Part shown: positions 43,410 through 52,082 of the stretch, piece by piece
Layout: each line of letters begins with the position of its first letter
Numbering within the stretch: the stretch's first letter is position 1
NCBI RefSeq assembly: GCF_024707545.1
Contig: NZ_CP062229.1
Location: forward strand, 6,305,501 to 6,369,500
Length of the DNA: 64,000 nt
Origin: Mesorhizobium onobrychidis
GTDB lineage: Bacteria; Pseudomonadota; Alphaproteobacteria; Rhizobiales; Rhizobiaceae
Reading direction: 5' to 3'
Program-made: the position numbers and the translations under genes
Notes under the pieces: model-generated
What the model was told of the DNA's origin: nothing
Database searches by the model: none
The model's input: the letters and a program-made list of their open reading frames with translations, nothing else

Positions 43410-44566
43410 GCGACGTGATGCTCAAAGGCATGACCTGGAGCCATCCGCGCGGCTACGATCCGATGGTCGCCTGTTCGGCGCTGTGGAAGCAGCGCACCGG
43501 CGTCACTGTTGAATGGGACAAGCGCTCGCTGCAGGATTTCGAATCCTTTCCGGTCGAAGAACTGGCCCGTGCCTATGATTTGATCGTCATCGATCATCCG
43601 CATGTCGGCCAGATCACTGCCGAGAATTGTTTGGCGCCGCTCGATGTCGTTGGCCGCGAAGCGGAGCGCGCGGCGCTGGCGGCGGGCAGCGTCGGCCGGT
43701 CCTATCCGAGCTACAACTGGCAGGGCCGGCAGTGGGCGTTTCCGATCGACACGGCGAGCCAGGTGCAGGCGTGGCGGCCGGACATGCTTTCCGCCGCCCC
43801 GGCGAACTGGTCCGACGTGCTCGACCTGGCGCGGCAAGGTCGCGTGCTGTTGCCGCTCAGGCCGCCGCATTCGCTGATGGTGTTCTACACGCTTGCCGGC
43901 AATTTCGGCCGACCAGCCGCCGAAGAGCCTGGCGACCACGTAAGCCCCGAGATGGGCAGCCGTGTTTTCGAGATGATGCGCGAGATCGCGGCTCTCGTCG
44001 ATCCGGCCTGCCTTGGCATGGACCCGATCGACATCCTGGAGCAAATGGCCAGGTCCGGCTCACGGATCGCCTGCGCGCCGCTGGTCTATGGCTATGTCTC
44101 CTATGCCATTGCCGGATTTCGGCCCAACCGCCTTGCCTTTGCGGACATCCCGGCTGCGGGCCATGCCGGTCCGGTCGGCTCGGCGCTCGGCGGAACCGGC
44201 ATTGCCGTGTCGGCCTTTTCGAAGGCGAAGCAGGCGGCCATCGACTTTGCCTACTGGATCGCCAGCGGCGAGGTGCAGCGCGGCCCCTATGCGTCGGCCG
44301 GCGGCCAGCCCGGCCATGCCGCAGCTTGGGACGATGCAGTCGTCAACGCAGCCACCGGTAATTTCTACATGGACACCCGCGCCACGCTCGAGGGTGCCTG
44401 GGTCAGGCCACGCCATGATGGCTACATGACATTCCAGCAGGCCGCGTCCGATCGCATCAATCTCGGCCTGACCGAGAAGCACGATGCCGGCCGCGTCGTT
44501 GCCGATCTCAATCGCCTGTTTGTGGAGAGTTTCCCGGCACCCGGCGCTGCCGGTGGAGGATCCTGA
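43406..44566 (+). CDS. Solute-binding-protein-like protein without signal peptide
   Basis: A 386-residue protein with the fold pattern of ABC extracellular solute-binding proteins (RAYDLIVIDHPHVGQIT, GTGIAVSAFSKAKQAAIDFAYWI). The N-terminus (SDVMLKGMTWSHPRG) is polar and lacks any export signal, so it should stay in the cytoplasm. It overlaps the CoA-transferase gene by four bases. No intact permease or ATPase accompanies it; a permease relic lies just downstream. It may be a former transport protein or a cytoplasmic binding protein. Confidence 0.75.
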   Translation: MSDVMLKGMTWSHPRGYDPMVACSALWKQRTGVTVEWDKRSLQDFESFPVEELARAYDLIVIDHPHVGQITAENCLAPLDVVGREAERAALAAGSVGRSYPSYNWQGRQWAFPIDTASQVQAWRPDMLSAAPANWSDVLDLARQGRVLLPLRPPHSLMVFYTLAGNFGRPAAEEPGDHVSPEMGSRVFEMMREIAALVDPACLGMDPIDILEQMARSGSRIACAPLVYGYVSYAIAGFRPNRLAFADIPAAGHAGPVGSALGGTGIAVSAFSKAKQAAIDFAYWIASGEVQRGPYASAGGQPGHAAAWDDAVVNAATGNFYMDTRATLEGAWVRPRHDGYMTFQQAASDRINLGLTEKHDAGRVVADLNRLFVESFPAPGAAGGGS

Positions 44567-44588
44567 AACAGCTTAAATGGAGGAGAAC

Positions 44589-44731
44589 ATGAACAGTCTG
44601 ATCCGCGGCAACCCACGCTGCTGATCGGCCTCGGCTTCCGGCCGTCGACCGTGCAGGCTGCACTTGGCCTGGTGATCGTGCTGCTTGTGTCGCTCTATGA
44701 CCGCGAGAGGCACGTGTCGGCGACGATCTGA
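44589..44731 (+). pseudogene. Relic of a sugar-type ABC permease (start and tail only)
   Basis: A good GGAGGAGA site leads into ATG with 11 codons (NSLIRGNPRCC) and a stop. In another frame the sequence PTLLIGLGFRPSTVQAALG continues through VIVLLVSLYDRERHVSATI to a stop at 44731, which looks like the C-terminal helix and tail of a ribose-type permease. A large internal deletion with a frame change would produce this arrangement. Confidence 0.55.
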
Positions 44732-44737
44732 AGCCGC

Positions 44738-45574
44738 TTACAAACTCCAAAGCCGCTTCGCATTGCCGGAGAGCAGCTTTTGCCGCTCATCGATGCTTGC
44801 ACCGGCAAGCAGCGCGTGCGTCGCCGCCACCCAGGTCGCAAGCCCGCCACCAAGCGTGCAGACCGGCCAGTCGCTGCCCCACACGACGCGGTCCCAGCCG
44901 AAGCATTCGATGGTGTGCTCCACATAGGAACGCAGCGTTTCGACAGTCCACGATCCAGTGTCCGCATAGGCGACCACACCGGAAATTTTGCCGACGACGT
45001 TTGGGCGGCGCGCAATCTGCGCCATATGCTCGCGCCAGGGATGCTCACTGCTGCCCTTGATGTCGGGCACGCCGCAATGGTCGAGCACGAACTGCACGTC
45101 CGGCGCGAGATCGGCGAGTGCAATCGCCTTGGGGATTTGGTGCGGCAGGACGACGAGATCGAAGGTCAATTGCGTGCCGGCAAGCCGTTTGATGTTTTCC
45201 CGAAACAGCGCGCCTTCCGAAAGCTCGTCCGGCATGACGTGGAGCACACGGCGAAAACCCTTGACGAAGGGATCGGCGCGCTGGCGCTCGATATAGGCGG
45301 CAAAGCCCGGCTCTTCGGGACGGCAGGAGGCGATTGCCCCGCGCAGCAAACTGTCTTTCTGATGTGACAGCGCTTTCACATGGCTGGTTTCGGCCTCGAT
45401 GTCAGCCGGATCGACATCGACCTCCATGTGCAACGCCCCCTCTATGCCGGCGCGGCGAGCCTGGACTGCATATTCGTCGTAGGAAAAATCGCGGTTGAGC
45501 GCCGGCACGCCGGAGAGCCAGGGATAGCGCAGTGCCGACTGGTCGATCAGGTGCAGATGGGTATCGAAGATCAT
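44738..45574 (-). CDS. Amidohydrolase family protein (lactonase type, COG3618)
   Basis: A 278-residue TIM-barrel hydrolase of the amidohydrolase_2 type. Metal and active-site motifs are FDTHLHL at the N-terminus, FVLDHCGVPD in the middle and VVWGSDWPV near the end. Relatives hydrolyse L-fucono-, L-rhamnono- or 2-pyrone-type lactones. It runs opposite to the CoA-transferase operon and in the same direction as the IclR gene, 67 bases downstream of it. A sugar-acid lactone is the likely substrate. Confidence 0.83.
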   Translation of the reverse strand: MIFDTHLHLIDQSALRYPWLSGVPALNRDFSYDEYAVQARRAGIEGALHMEVDVDPADIEAETSHVKALSHQKDSLLRGAIASCRPEEPGFAAYIERQRADPFVKGFRRVLHVMPDELSEGALFRENIKRLAGTQLTFDLVVLPHQIPKAIALADLAPDVQFVLDHCGVPDIKGSSEHPWREHMAQIARRPNVVGKISGVVAYADTGSWTVETLRSYVEHTIECFGWDRVVWGSDWPVCTLGGGLATWVAATHALLAGASIDERQKLLSGNAKRLWSL

Positions 45575-45641
45575 GACGGCGCTCCCCTCCTTGGCGACTT
45601 CGAGATCATCTCACGGAGAAATTTTTCATTCAAATAAGAAT

Positions 45642-46430
45642 TTATTTCGCCTGCTTGGCCGCGGCTCCCGCCAGTGGCGATAGCTTTTCGGTCGCTGCCA
45701 GCAACAGTTCTATCGTCCTGGTGATATCGGGCGCCTTGGGTGCGCTGACCAGGGTTATGTAGGGGATCGACAGCGCGGCGATCGCCCTGCCGTCCGAGCC
45801 AAGCACAGGTGCCGACAGGTTGAACACACCGGCGGTCTGCATCGACGCCATCATCTCATAGCCGCGTTCACGAATCTGGTCGAGGCGGGCAAAGAACTCC
45901 GGCGATTGAGGCGGCTTGTCGGTGCTGCGCAGATGTTCGGAGATCATCATCCGCCGCTCTTCCGGTGAGCGGAACGCCAGCAGTACATGGCCGGAGCCGG
46001 TGTCGAACAGGCTGATATGCGAGCCGACGCGAATCGAGATGCCCCAGTAATTTGGCGCTTCCTGCTGGGCGATAACCACCGCGGAGCCGCGGTCGAAGAC
46101 GACAAGCTGGTTTGCCTGCTGCGAGGTTTCGGCAAGTTCACGCATCAGCGGCGTCGCATAAGAAACCAGCCGCCGCACCGGCGCGTGCAGTTGCGCCAGA
46201 CCAAACAGCTTGAGCGTCAGCGAATAACGATCACCGTCGGGCCGCGTGACGTAGCCGCGTCGCACCAGCCGGTCCAGCATGCGGTAGAACTCGTTGGGGC
46301 TACGGTCGAGCTTTTTGGCGATTTCCGCCTGCGTCAGGCCGCCGTCGACGCCGGCCAGAAGCTCGAGTATGTCGAGCCCCTTGTCGAGCGCCGGGGCGCG
46401 ATAACGGTCCTCGTCCTCGTCCTCCGCCAT
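45642..46430 (-). CDS. IclR family transcriptional regulator
   Basis: A 262-residue regulator. The N-terminal winged helix spans about 15-80 (GLTQAEIAKKLDRSPNEFYRML, then RGYVTRPDGDRYSL). The C-terminal effector domain spans about 95-250, ending in the family pattern SAPVLGSDGRAIAALSIPYI. It is divergent from the enolase-superfamily gene with 234 bases between. An inverted pair of nine-base motifs in that spacer is the likely operator. It probably controls the whole sugar-acid cluster. Confidence 0.87.
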   Translation of the reverse strand: MAEDEDEDRYRAPALDKGLDILELLAGVDGGLTQAEIAKKLDRSPNEFYRMLDRLVRRGYVTRPDGDRYSLTLKLFGLAQLHAPVRRLVSYATPLMRELAETSQQANQLVVFDRGSAVVIAQQEAPNYWGISIRVGSHISLFDTGSGHVLLAFRSPEERRMMISEHLRSTDKPPQSPEFFARLDQIRERGYEMMASMQTAGVFNLSAPVLGSDGRAIAALSIPYITLVSAPKAPDITRTIELLLAATEKLSPLAGAAAKQAK

Positions 46431-46454
46431 AGCACTCCCCAGTGAATTTTGACT

Positions 46455-46534
46455 TTCATATACGCACGATGGCCTGCATCCGGAAAGGAACTTTCAAACT
46501 TGACGACGCCGTAAATGTTTTGTTTGTATATGAA
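46455..46534. promoter_or_regulatory. Paired inverted motifs TTCATATAC / GTATATGAA, candidate IclR operators
   Basis: TTCATATAC at 46455-46463 and its exact complement at 46526-46534 face each other, 71 bases apart, in the spacer between the IclR gene and the enolase-superfamily operon. Two such sites could hold an IclR tetramer and control both directions. Confidence 0.5.
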
Positions 46535-46664
46535 TTATGTACTGCAAATCGGGTCGGCTTGCCCGAAACCGCTCAAAGCCGGCGACCGAGTGAAAATGAG
46601 CCTGGACCTGTCGCTGGCCCATCTGTTTTCGCCGATACCGGCAAGACATTGCGAGGTTAACGTC

Positions 46665-47777
46665 ATGGCAAAGATCGAAAAAGTCGAACTGCGCATGGTC
46701 GATCTGGTGCCGAAGGTCAAGCGCACCGATGCGATCCAGAGTTTTGTCAGCCAGGAGACGCCGATCGTCACTATCACCGACGCCGACGGCGCGGTCGGCA
46801 CCGGCTACAGCTACACGATCGGCACTGGCGGCTCCTCGGTGATGCGGCTGTTGGCCGACCATCTCGCGCCGCGGCTCATCGGCCGCGACGCTGACATGAT
46901 CGAGGCGATCTGGCACGAGCACGAATTTGCCACCCACGCCACGACGATCGGCGCGATCACGGCAATCGCGCTCGCGGCCATCGATACGTCGCTGTGGGAT
47001 CTCAGGGCGAAGAAGCAAAACCTGCCGCTGTGGAAGCTGGCCGGCGGCGCCAAGGACCGCTGTCCGCTCTACACGACCGAAGGCGGCTGGCTGCACATCG
47101 AGACCGAGGCGCTGGTCGAGGACGCGCTGGCCGCCAAGGCCAAGGGTTTTCGCGGCTCGAAGGTCAAGATCGGCAAGCCGCACAGCTCAGAGGATCTCGC
47201 CCGGCTGACCGCGGTGCGCCAGGCGGTCGGCTCATCCTACGAGATCATGACCGACTGCAACCAGGGCTTTTCGGTCGACGAGGCGATCCGCCGGACGGAG
47301 CGGCTGCGCGATCTCGACCTCGCCTGGATCGAGGAACCGCTGCCGGCCGACGACATAGACGGCCATGTGCGGCTGTCGAATGCGACGTCGACGCCGATCG
47401 CCATTGGCGAGTCGCTCTATTCGATCCGGCATTTCCGAGAATATATGCAAAAAGGCGGCTGCTCGATCGTGCAGGTCGATGTCGGCCGCATCGGCGGCAT
47501 CACGCCGTGGCTGAAGGTCGCGCATGCGGCCGAGACGTTCGACATCCCGGTCTGCCCGCATTTCCTGATGGAACTGCATGTCAGCCTGACTTGCGCCATT
47601 CAGAATGGCCGATATGTCGAGTATATTCCCCAGCTTGACGAACTGACCGCCAAGAAAATGCGCATCGAGAACGGGCACGCATTGGCGCCGGACGAGCCCG
47701 GCATCGGCATCGACTGGGACTGGGACGCCGTCAAGGCGAAGAGCATCGCGGAATTCACGACCGATATAAAAAAATAG
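46665..47777 (+). CDS. Enolase superfamily (mandelate racemase-type) sugar acid dehydratase
   Basis: A 370-residue enzyme. The mandelate-racemase subgroup signature is complete: K166-V-K168 (bases), metal ligands D197, E223 and E249 (MTDCNQG, WIEEPL, IGESLYS), D272 and the base H299 (CPHFLMELH). Such enzymes dehydrate aldonic or aldaric acids. The ATG at 46665 lies inside a longer open frame whose first 50 codons look non-coding. A mutarotase and a sugar dehydrogenase follow directly. The exact sugar acid cannot be deduced by eye. Confidence 0.86.
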   Translation: MAKIEKVELRMVDLVPKVKRTDAIQSFVSQETPIVTITDADGAVGTGYSYTIGTGGSSVMRLLADHLAPRLIGRDADMIEAIWHEHEFATHATTIGAITAIALAAIDTSLWDLRAKKQNLPLWKLAGGAKDRCPLYTTEGGWLHIETEALVEDALAAKAKGFRGSKVKIGKPHSSEDLARLTAVRQAVGSSYEIMTDCNQGFSVDEAIRRTERLRDLDLAWIEEPLPADDIDGHVRLSNATSTPIAIGESLYSIRHFREYMQKGGCSIVQVDVGRIGGITPWLKVAHAAETFDIPVCPHFLMELHVSLTCAIQNGRYVEYIPQLDELTAKKMRIENGHALAPDEPGIGIDWDWDAVKAKSIAEFTTDIKK

Positions 47778-47787
47778 GGAGCCGGAC

Positions 47788-48117
47788 ATGCAGCGGATGG
47801 GAATGGTGCTCGGCCTCAAGCCGGAAAAGGTCACTGAATATGTGCGGCTTCACGCTGCCGTCTGGCCTGAAGTGCTTGCCATGATTTCCGCCTGCAACAT
47901 CAAGAATTATTCGATCTATCTCAAGGAGCCGGAGCACCTTTTGTTCAGCACCTTCGAGTACCACGGCACCGACTATGCCGCCGACATGGCCAAGATGGCC
48001 GCCGATCCCAAGACGCAGGAATGGTGGGCGCTCTGCATGCCTTGCCAGGAGCCGCTGCCGACGCGCGGGGAAGGCGAGTGGTGGGCATCGATGGACGAAG
48101 TCTTCCATCATGACTGA
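47788..48117 (+). CDS. L-rhamnose mutarotase family protein
   Basis: A 109-residue protein of the RhaM family, which interconverts sugar anomers. Seen are GLKPEKVTEYVRLHAAVWPEV with the catalytic histidine, NYSIYLKEPEHLLFSTFEY and the ending [12 protein letters not shown]. It starts ten bases after the dehydratase stop and overlaps the next gene by eight bases. Its presence suggests the pathway handles a free 6-deoxy sugar or a similar aldose. Confidence 0.88.
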   Translation: MQRMGMVLGLKPEKVTEYVRLHAAVWPEVLAMISACNIKNYSIYLKEPEHLLFSTFEYHGTDYAADMAKMAADPKTQEWWALCMPCQEPLPTRGEGEWWASMDEVFHHD

Positions 48118-49186
48118 TGGCGTTTTCGATCCTGCCTCGCTCTCCCAGGCGTGGGCACAGCCGTCGAACCCCAGGCCGATTGTGATTTTCGGCGCCGGGT
48201 CGATCGTCGGCGATGCGCATTTCCCGGCCTATGGGAAAGCCGGCTTCCCGGTCGCCGGGCTTTTCGATCCCGATCAGGCCAAGGCGGAAAAGCTCGCGGC
48301 AAAATGGGGTGTCACCGCTTACCGGTCGGTCGATGAGGCCGCGGCGATCAAGAACGCCGTCTTCGACCTAGCGACGCCGCCGGCTCGTCATGCCGGCGTG
48401 CTCAGGGCGTTGCCCGACGGTGCAGTGGCGCTGGTCCAGAAACCGATGGGCAGCGACCTCACCGAGGCGACCGAGATCCTTGAAATCTGTCGCTCCAAAA
48501 AATTGAAGGCGGCGGTGAATTTCCAGCTCCGCTTCGCGCCGATGATGCTGGCGCTGAAGGATGCGATCGCCAAGGGCTGGCTGGGCGACGTGGTCGATTT
48601 CGACGCTTGGCTGGCGCTTGCCACTCCCTGGCAACTCTGGGAGTTCCTGCTGAAGGCGGCGCGCGTCGAGATCGCCATGCATTCGATCCATTATCTCGAC
48701 CTGATCCGGCAATTGCTCGGCGATCCCGGAGGGGTTCACGCCAAGACGCTCGGCCATCCCAACCACAAGGTCGCGCAAACGCGCACCAGTGCGATCCTCG
48801 ACTATGGCGACACCGTGCGCTGCGCGCTGTCGATCAATCACGATCATAAATTTGGCCGAAAACACCAGGCCTGCGAGTTCCGCATCTGCGGCACCGCGGG
48901 AGCCGCCTATCTCAAACTCGGGCTCAATCTCGACTATCCGCGCGGCGAGCCGGATATCCTTGAAATCTATCCGAAGGGCGGCTCAGACTGGGTTACAGTG
49001 CCGCTCGTCGGCGAATGGTTTCCGGACGCCTTTGTCGGCCGCATGGCCAATGTCCAGCGCTACGCGTTAGGCGAGGATGCCGAACTTGTCAGTTCCGTCG
49101 AGGACGCCTGGAGCACCATGGCACTGGTTGAAGCCGCCTACCAATCGAGCGCGGCGCCGGCAACACCGATCGGGGCGAGGCCCTGA
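48110..49186 (+). CDS. Gfo/Idh/MocA family oxidoreductase
   Basis: A 358-residue NAD(P)-dependent dehydrogenase. The N-terminal Rossmann fold has [18 protein letters not shown] and the family active-site phrase [15 protein letters not shown], the counterpart of EKP. The C-terminal alpha/beta domain carries [16 protein letters not shown] with the usual histidine. It would oxidise a sugar to its lactone, matching the lactonase and amidohydrolase nearby. It overlaps the mutarotase gene by eight bases. Confidence 0.87.
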   Translation: MTDGVFDPASLSQAWAQPSNPRPIVIFGAGSIVGDAHFPAYGKAGFPVAGLFDPDQAKAEKLAAKWGVTAYRSVDEAAAIKNAVFDLATPPARHAGVLRALPDGAVALVQKPMGSDLTEATEILEICRSKKLKAAVNFQLRFAPMMLALKDAIAKGWLGDVVDFDAWLALATPWQLWEFLLKAARVEIAMHSIHYLDLIRQLLGDPGGVHAKTLGHPNHKVAQTRTSAILDYGDTVRCALSINHDHKFGRKHQACEFRICGTAGAAYLKLGLNLDYPRGEPDILEIYPKGGSDWVTVPLVGEWFPDAFVGRMANVQRYALGEDAELVSSVEDAWSTMALVEAAYQSSAAPATPIGARP

Positions 49187-49187
49187 C

Positions 49188-49658
49188 ATGGAGCAGACGA
49201 TTTACTTTGAAGACTACCAGATCGGCTCGTCGCGCATGACCAGCGGGCGCACCATCACCGAAACCGATTTCGTCGTCCACGCCGGCCATACCGGCGATTT
49301 TTTTCCTCACCACATGGACGCCGAGTTCATGAAGACGACGCCGTTCGGCCAGCGTATCGCTCATGGCACGCTGGTCTTCTCGGTCGGCGTCGGGCTGACG
49401 GCAAACGTTATCAACCCGGTCGCCTTCTCCTATGGCTATGACAGGTTGCGCTTCATCAAGCCGGTGTTCATCGGCGATACGATCAAGACCCGCACCACCA
49501 TCTCGGCCAGGGAAGACGACCCCAAGCGGCCGGATTCGGGCCGGGTCATCGAACGCTGCGAGGTGATCAACCAGCATGGCGATGTGGTCCTAGTGGCCGA
49601 CCACATCTACATCGTCGAGCGCCGCGACAAGCCGAACAGCGCTTCGAACTCAGTTTGA
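49188..49658 (+). CDS. MaoC family dehydratase (hot-dog fold)
   Basis: A 156-residue hydratase-like protein. The MaoC hydratase motif is recognisable as [21 protein letters not shown] and the following [15 protein letters not shown]. It starts one base after the dehydrogenase stop and ends the operon. With the class III CoA-transferase at 42.2 kb it suggests that a later pathway intermediate is a CoA thioester that is hydrated or dehydrated. Confidence 0.86.
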   Translation: MEQTIYFEDYQIGSSRMTSGRTITETDFVVHAGHTGDFFPHHMDAEFMKTTPFGQRIAHGTLVFSVGVGLTANVINPVAFSYGYDRLRFIKPVFIGDTIKTRTTISAREDDPKRPDSGRVIERCEVINQHGDVVLVADHIYIVERRDKPNSASNSV

Positions 49659-50064
49659 CAAAACGCGCTTTTTAGCCAGGCCTCAAGTTCCCGGAAGTGG
49701 CTGACGGTTAGGTCAACTCGTGCCGCCAGCCTTGATCTCGCGGGCCTGTGAAAGATGGCGCTGAACCCCGAGACAAAAAACCCGCCTTGGCGGCGGCCGT
49801 CACCTGTCAAGTTGAAACTACCTAGAGTTGCAATTCCATCACTTCAGGTTTGCGCTGTCCCCATTGCCTTCGGTCCAGCGAGGATTTCACGAACCGGAGG
49901 GGCGGCCGGACGGCGCTATTTTTGCGATCGCCACGAAAAAGCGGACCCGTAGTGACAGTCAATCGGCTGGGCAAGGGCTCCAGCGATCCGCTCCGCCGCG
50001 TTCATGGCCGCTCCCGGCGGACGGTTCATCAAAGGCGAAAGCGCGCCCGCGAGGGCCGCTTCGG
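49659..50064. other. Intergenic stretch between convergent genes
   Basis: About 400 bases with no convincing gene on either strand. It contains a weak terminator-like hairpin: on the minus strand CCGC-CAAG-GCGG followed by GTTTTTT (49775-49793), possibly for the minus-strand propeller gene. Confidence 0.5.
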
Positions 50065-50715
50065 TTACTTGCTCGTGGAGCCTCGCCTCGGCCGGCGGAT
50101 GGCTCTCACCTTGCCGCTGTTTCCACCGCCGCAGAAGAACTGATCGCTACCATCGGACTCGAGCCCCGACACGCCTGTTCCAGGCGGCATCTCGAGCTTC
50201 TCCAGGACCTTTCCCGTTTCAGGATCTATCCGCCTGACGTCGCTCTCGTCACCTTCCCAGGTGCCGTGCCAGAGTTCGCCGTCGATCCAGGTGACCCCTG
50301 TGACGATACGGTTGGAATCGATTGTGCGAAGAACTGCCCCTGTTTGGGGATCGATCTGATGGATTTTGCGACCGCGATTCTGCCCAACCCAAAGTGTCCC
50401 TTCGGCCCAGGCGAGCCCGGAGTCGCCGCCGCCACCTGGCGCCGGGATCGTGGCCAGCACTTGGCCGGTCTTCGGGTCGATCTTCTGGATGCGATCTTCG
50501 GCGATCTGGAACAGGTGCTGACCGTCGAAGGCCGTTCCTGCGTGCGCGGCGACATCGATCGCGCGCACCACCTTCCCGCTCGCAGGATCCAAGGCGTTCA
50601 GCCTGTCTCCGGACGCAAACCAGACGTGCTGACCGTCGAACGTAACCCCAGCCACCTGGTCGACACCCGGAAAGGGTCCATATTCGCGGAGGACTTCGGC
50701 TGCAGATCGCTTCAT
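50065..50715 (-). CDS. PQQ/glutamine-cyclotransferase-like beta-propeller protein
   Basis: A 216-residue repeat protein. Four to five propeller blades of about 40 residues recur (VTFDGQHVWFASGDRLNALD, GTAFDGQHLFQIAEDRIQKID, LAWAEGTLWVGQNRGRKIHQI, VTWIDGELWHGTWEGDE). It has no signal peptide. It lies nine bases downstream of the wHTH regulator gene on the same strand, so they are probably cotranscribed. The function is unknown. Confidence 0.72.
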   Translation of the reverse strand: MKRSAAEVLREYGPFPGVDQVAGVTFDGQHVWFASGDRLNALDPASGKVVRAIDVAAHAGTAFDGQHLFQIAEDRIQKIDPKTGQVLATIPAPGGGGDSGLAWAEGTLWVGQNRGRKIHQIDPQTGAVLRTIDSNRIVTGVTWIDGELWHGTWEGDESDVRRIDPETGKVLEKLEMPPGTGVSGLESDGSDQFFCGGGNSGKVRAIRRPRRGSTSK

Positions 50716-50724
50716 GCTTCTATC

Positions 50725-51945
50725 CTAGTAGCCCGAGAGTGAACCGGGGAGTAACAAGATTGTCGGGAATCCCGGTACTGGTGGGGTCATCCAGCGACGC
50801 GCTCGCCCGCGACCGAACGACTGCACCTTGCCTGCTGCCGCAAGCTGCTCGAGCGATCGCTGCACGGTGCGCGAGCTGGCTCCGAGCGCAATTGCGAGCG
50901 CCGAGCTCGACCACGATTCGCCGTCGGCGAGGAAGGCGAGCACTGCTGCATGCTGCTCGTCGACGGGCGGCGCCAGCACCACGACATCGCGTGGGCGGCG
51001 CGGCTTAAGCGCAAAGCCTCGCTTGGTCGCGCTCACATCCGCCAGTGACCGCAGCTCTACGCGAAGCCGGCCGACTTCGACCCGCAAACGGGCGCGATGC
51101 GATTCATCGGCGTGCTTGCCGCCGAAGGCGCGGGCGACGAGCGTGCTCCTCGGCACGTCTGCGGGCCAGGCTTCACCCAGCGTGCGTGCAAGCGCGAACA
51201 AGACCGGGCGCGTCGCGAGCGAGACGATCATGCCGGCGTCACGCACGACATTGCGGCAGGCATCGACGACGAGCGCCCCCGACGCCAGCAGCGCTTCGAC
51301 CTCCTCAAGCAGGAGCGGGCGCTCCTCACCACGGGCGATCAGGCGCGCCGCGGGTGTGTCCATCACGAGGGATGCGCCTTCAACCTCGGCCGTCAGCGCG
51401 GGAATGTCCGCCTGGCGCGCGGCGTGCTCGGCCCGCGCGAGCGCGACGCGCGCCGCCTTGGTCCGGAGGCGGCGAATCGCCAGCCCCGCAATCACCAACT
51501 CGTGGGCGGCCCTCGACGCGGCTGGGAGCGTTGTGGGGTCGAACCCGGCGAGCCTGCTCTCGGCCTCGTCGAGGCGTCCGATCAGGAGCAGGCGCCGAGC
51601 CTCGAGATTGCGCGCATGCGCGGCATTGACGTGGTCGCCGTGCTTTTCAAGCGTGGCCCGCGCGGCGTCGAGTGCCTTCGCCGGCCAACCCAGGTCGCGC
51701 GAGACGAGTGCGATCTCGGCTTCGGCGACGACGCACCTCGCGCGGGCCACGGCCTCCTTCGGACCGAAGGCGCGCGCAGCACTTTTGAGGAGAGCCTTTG
51801 CGCGAACGAGATCGCCGAGCTGCGCCATCGCAATGCCGCGCAGCGCAAGCGCAGGCGCATCGTCACGCAGGGCGACCCGCTTCAATGCGCCGAGGGGATC
51901 ACCCGTTGCGAGAGCGCGCGCCGCAGCGGTGATCAGCGAGTCCAT
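50725..51945 (-). CDS. Transcriptional regulator with TPR-like N-terminus and two winged helices
   Basis: A 406-residue protein. Residues about 1-190 are alanine-rich helical repeats (LALRGIAMAQLGDLVRAKALL). Residues about 250-320 resemble an OmpR/SARP-type winged helix (RARLRVEVGRLRVELRSLAD). A second helix-turn-helix follows near 340-385 (SSSALAIALGASSRTVQRSL). No receiver or ligand domain is recognised. It may control the propeller gene downstream and the divergent DUF899 gene, 137 bases away. Confidence 0.68.
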   Translation of the reverse strand: MDSLITAAARALATGDPLGALKRVALRDDAPALALRGIAMAQLGDLVRAKALLKSAARAFGPKEAVARARCVVAEAEIALVSRDLGWPAKALDAARATLEKHGDHVNAAHARNLEARRLLLIGRLDEAESRLAGFDPTTLPAASRAAHELVIAGLAIRRLRTKAARVALARAEHAARQADIPALTAEVEGASLVMDTPAARLIARGEERPLLLEEVEALLASGALVVDACRNVVRDAGMIVSLATRPVLFALARTLGEAWPADVPRSTLVARAFGGKHADESHRARLRVEVGRLRVELRSLADVSATKRGFALKPRRPRDVVVLAPPVDEQHAAVLAFLADGESWSSSALAIALGASSRTVQRSLEQLAAAGKVQSFGRGRARRWMTPPVPGFPTILLLPGSLSGY

Positions 51946-52082
51946 AGGAATCCCGTCACACTTGTAACTCTCACCATTCGAAATCCGGTCCTAATCTATC
52001 TCAGGACCAACAACCAGCGCGCCGTAAGAAAACGGTGCGAACGAGGCAGGACATAGAGGACAGAACATAGAGGAGAAGAACG

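Noticed and set aside
49755..50742. Plus-strand open frames over the propeller gene and its downstream gap
   Set aside because: They have low-complexity, arginine- and proline-rich translations; the minus-strand frame shows regular propeller repeats.
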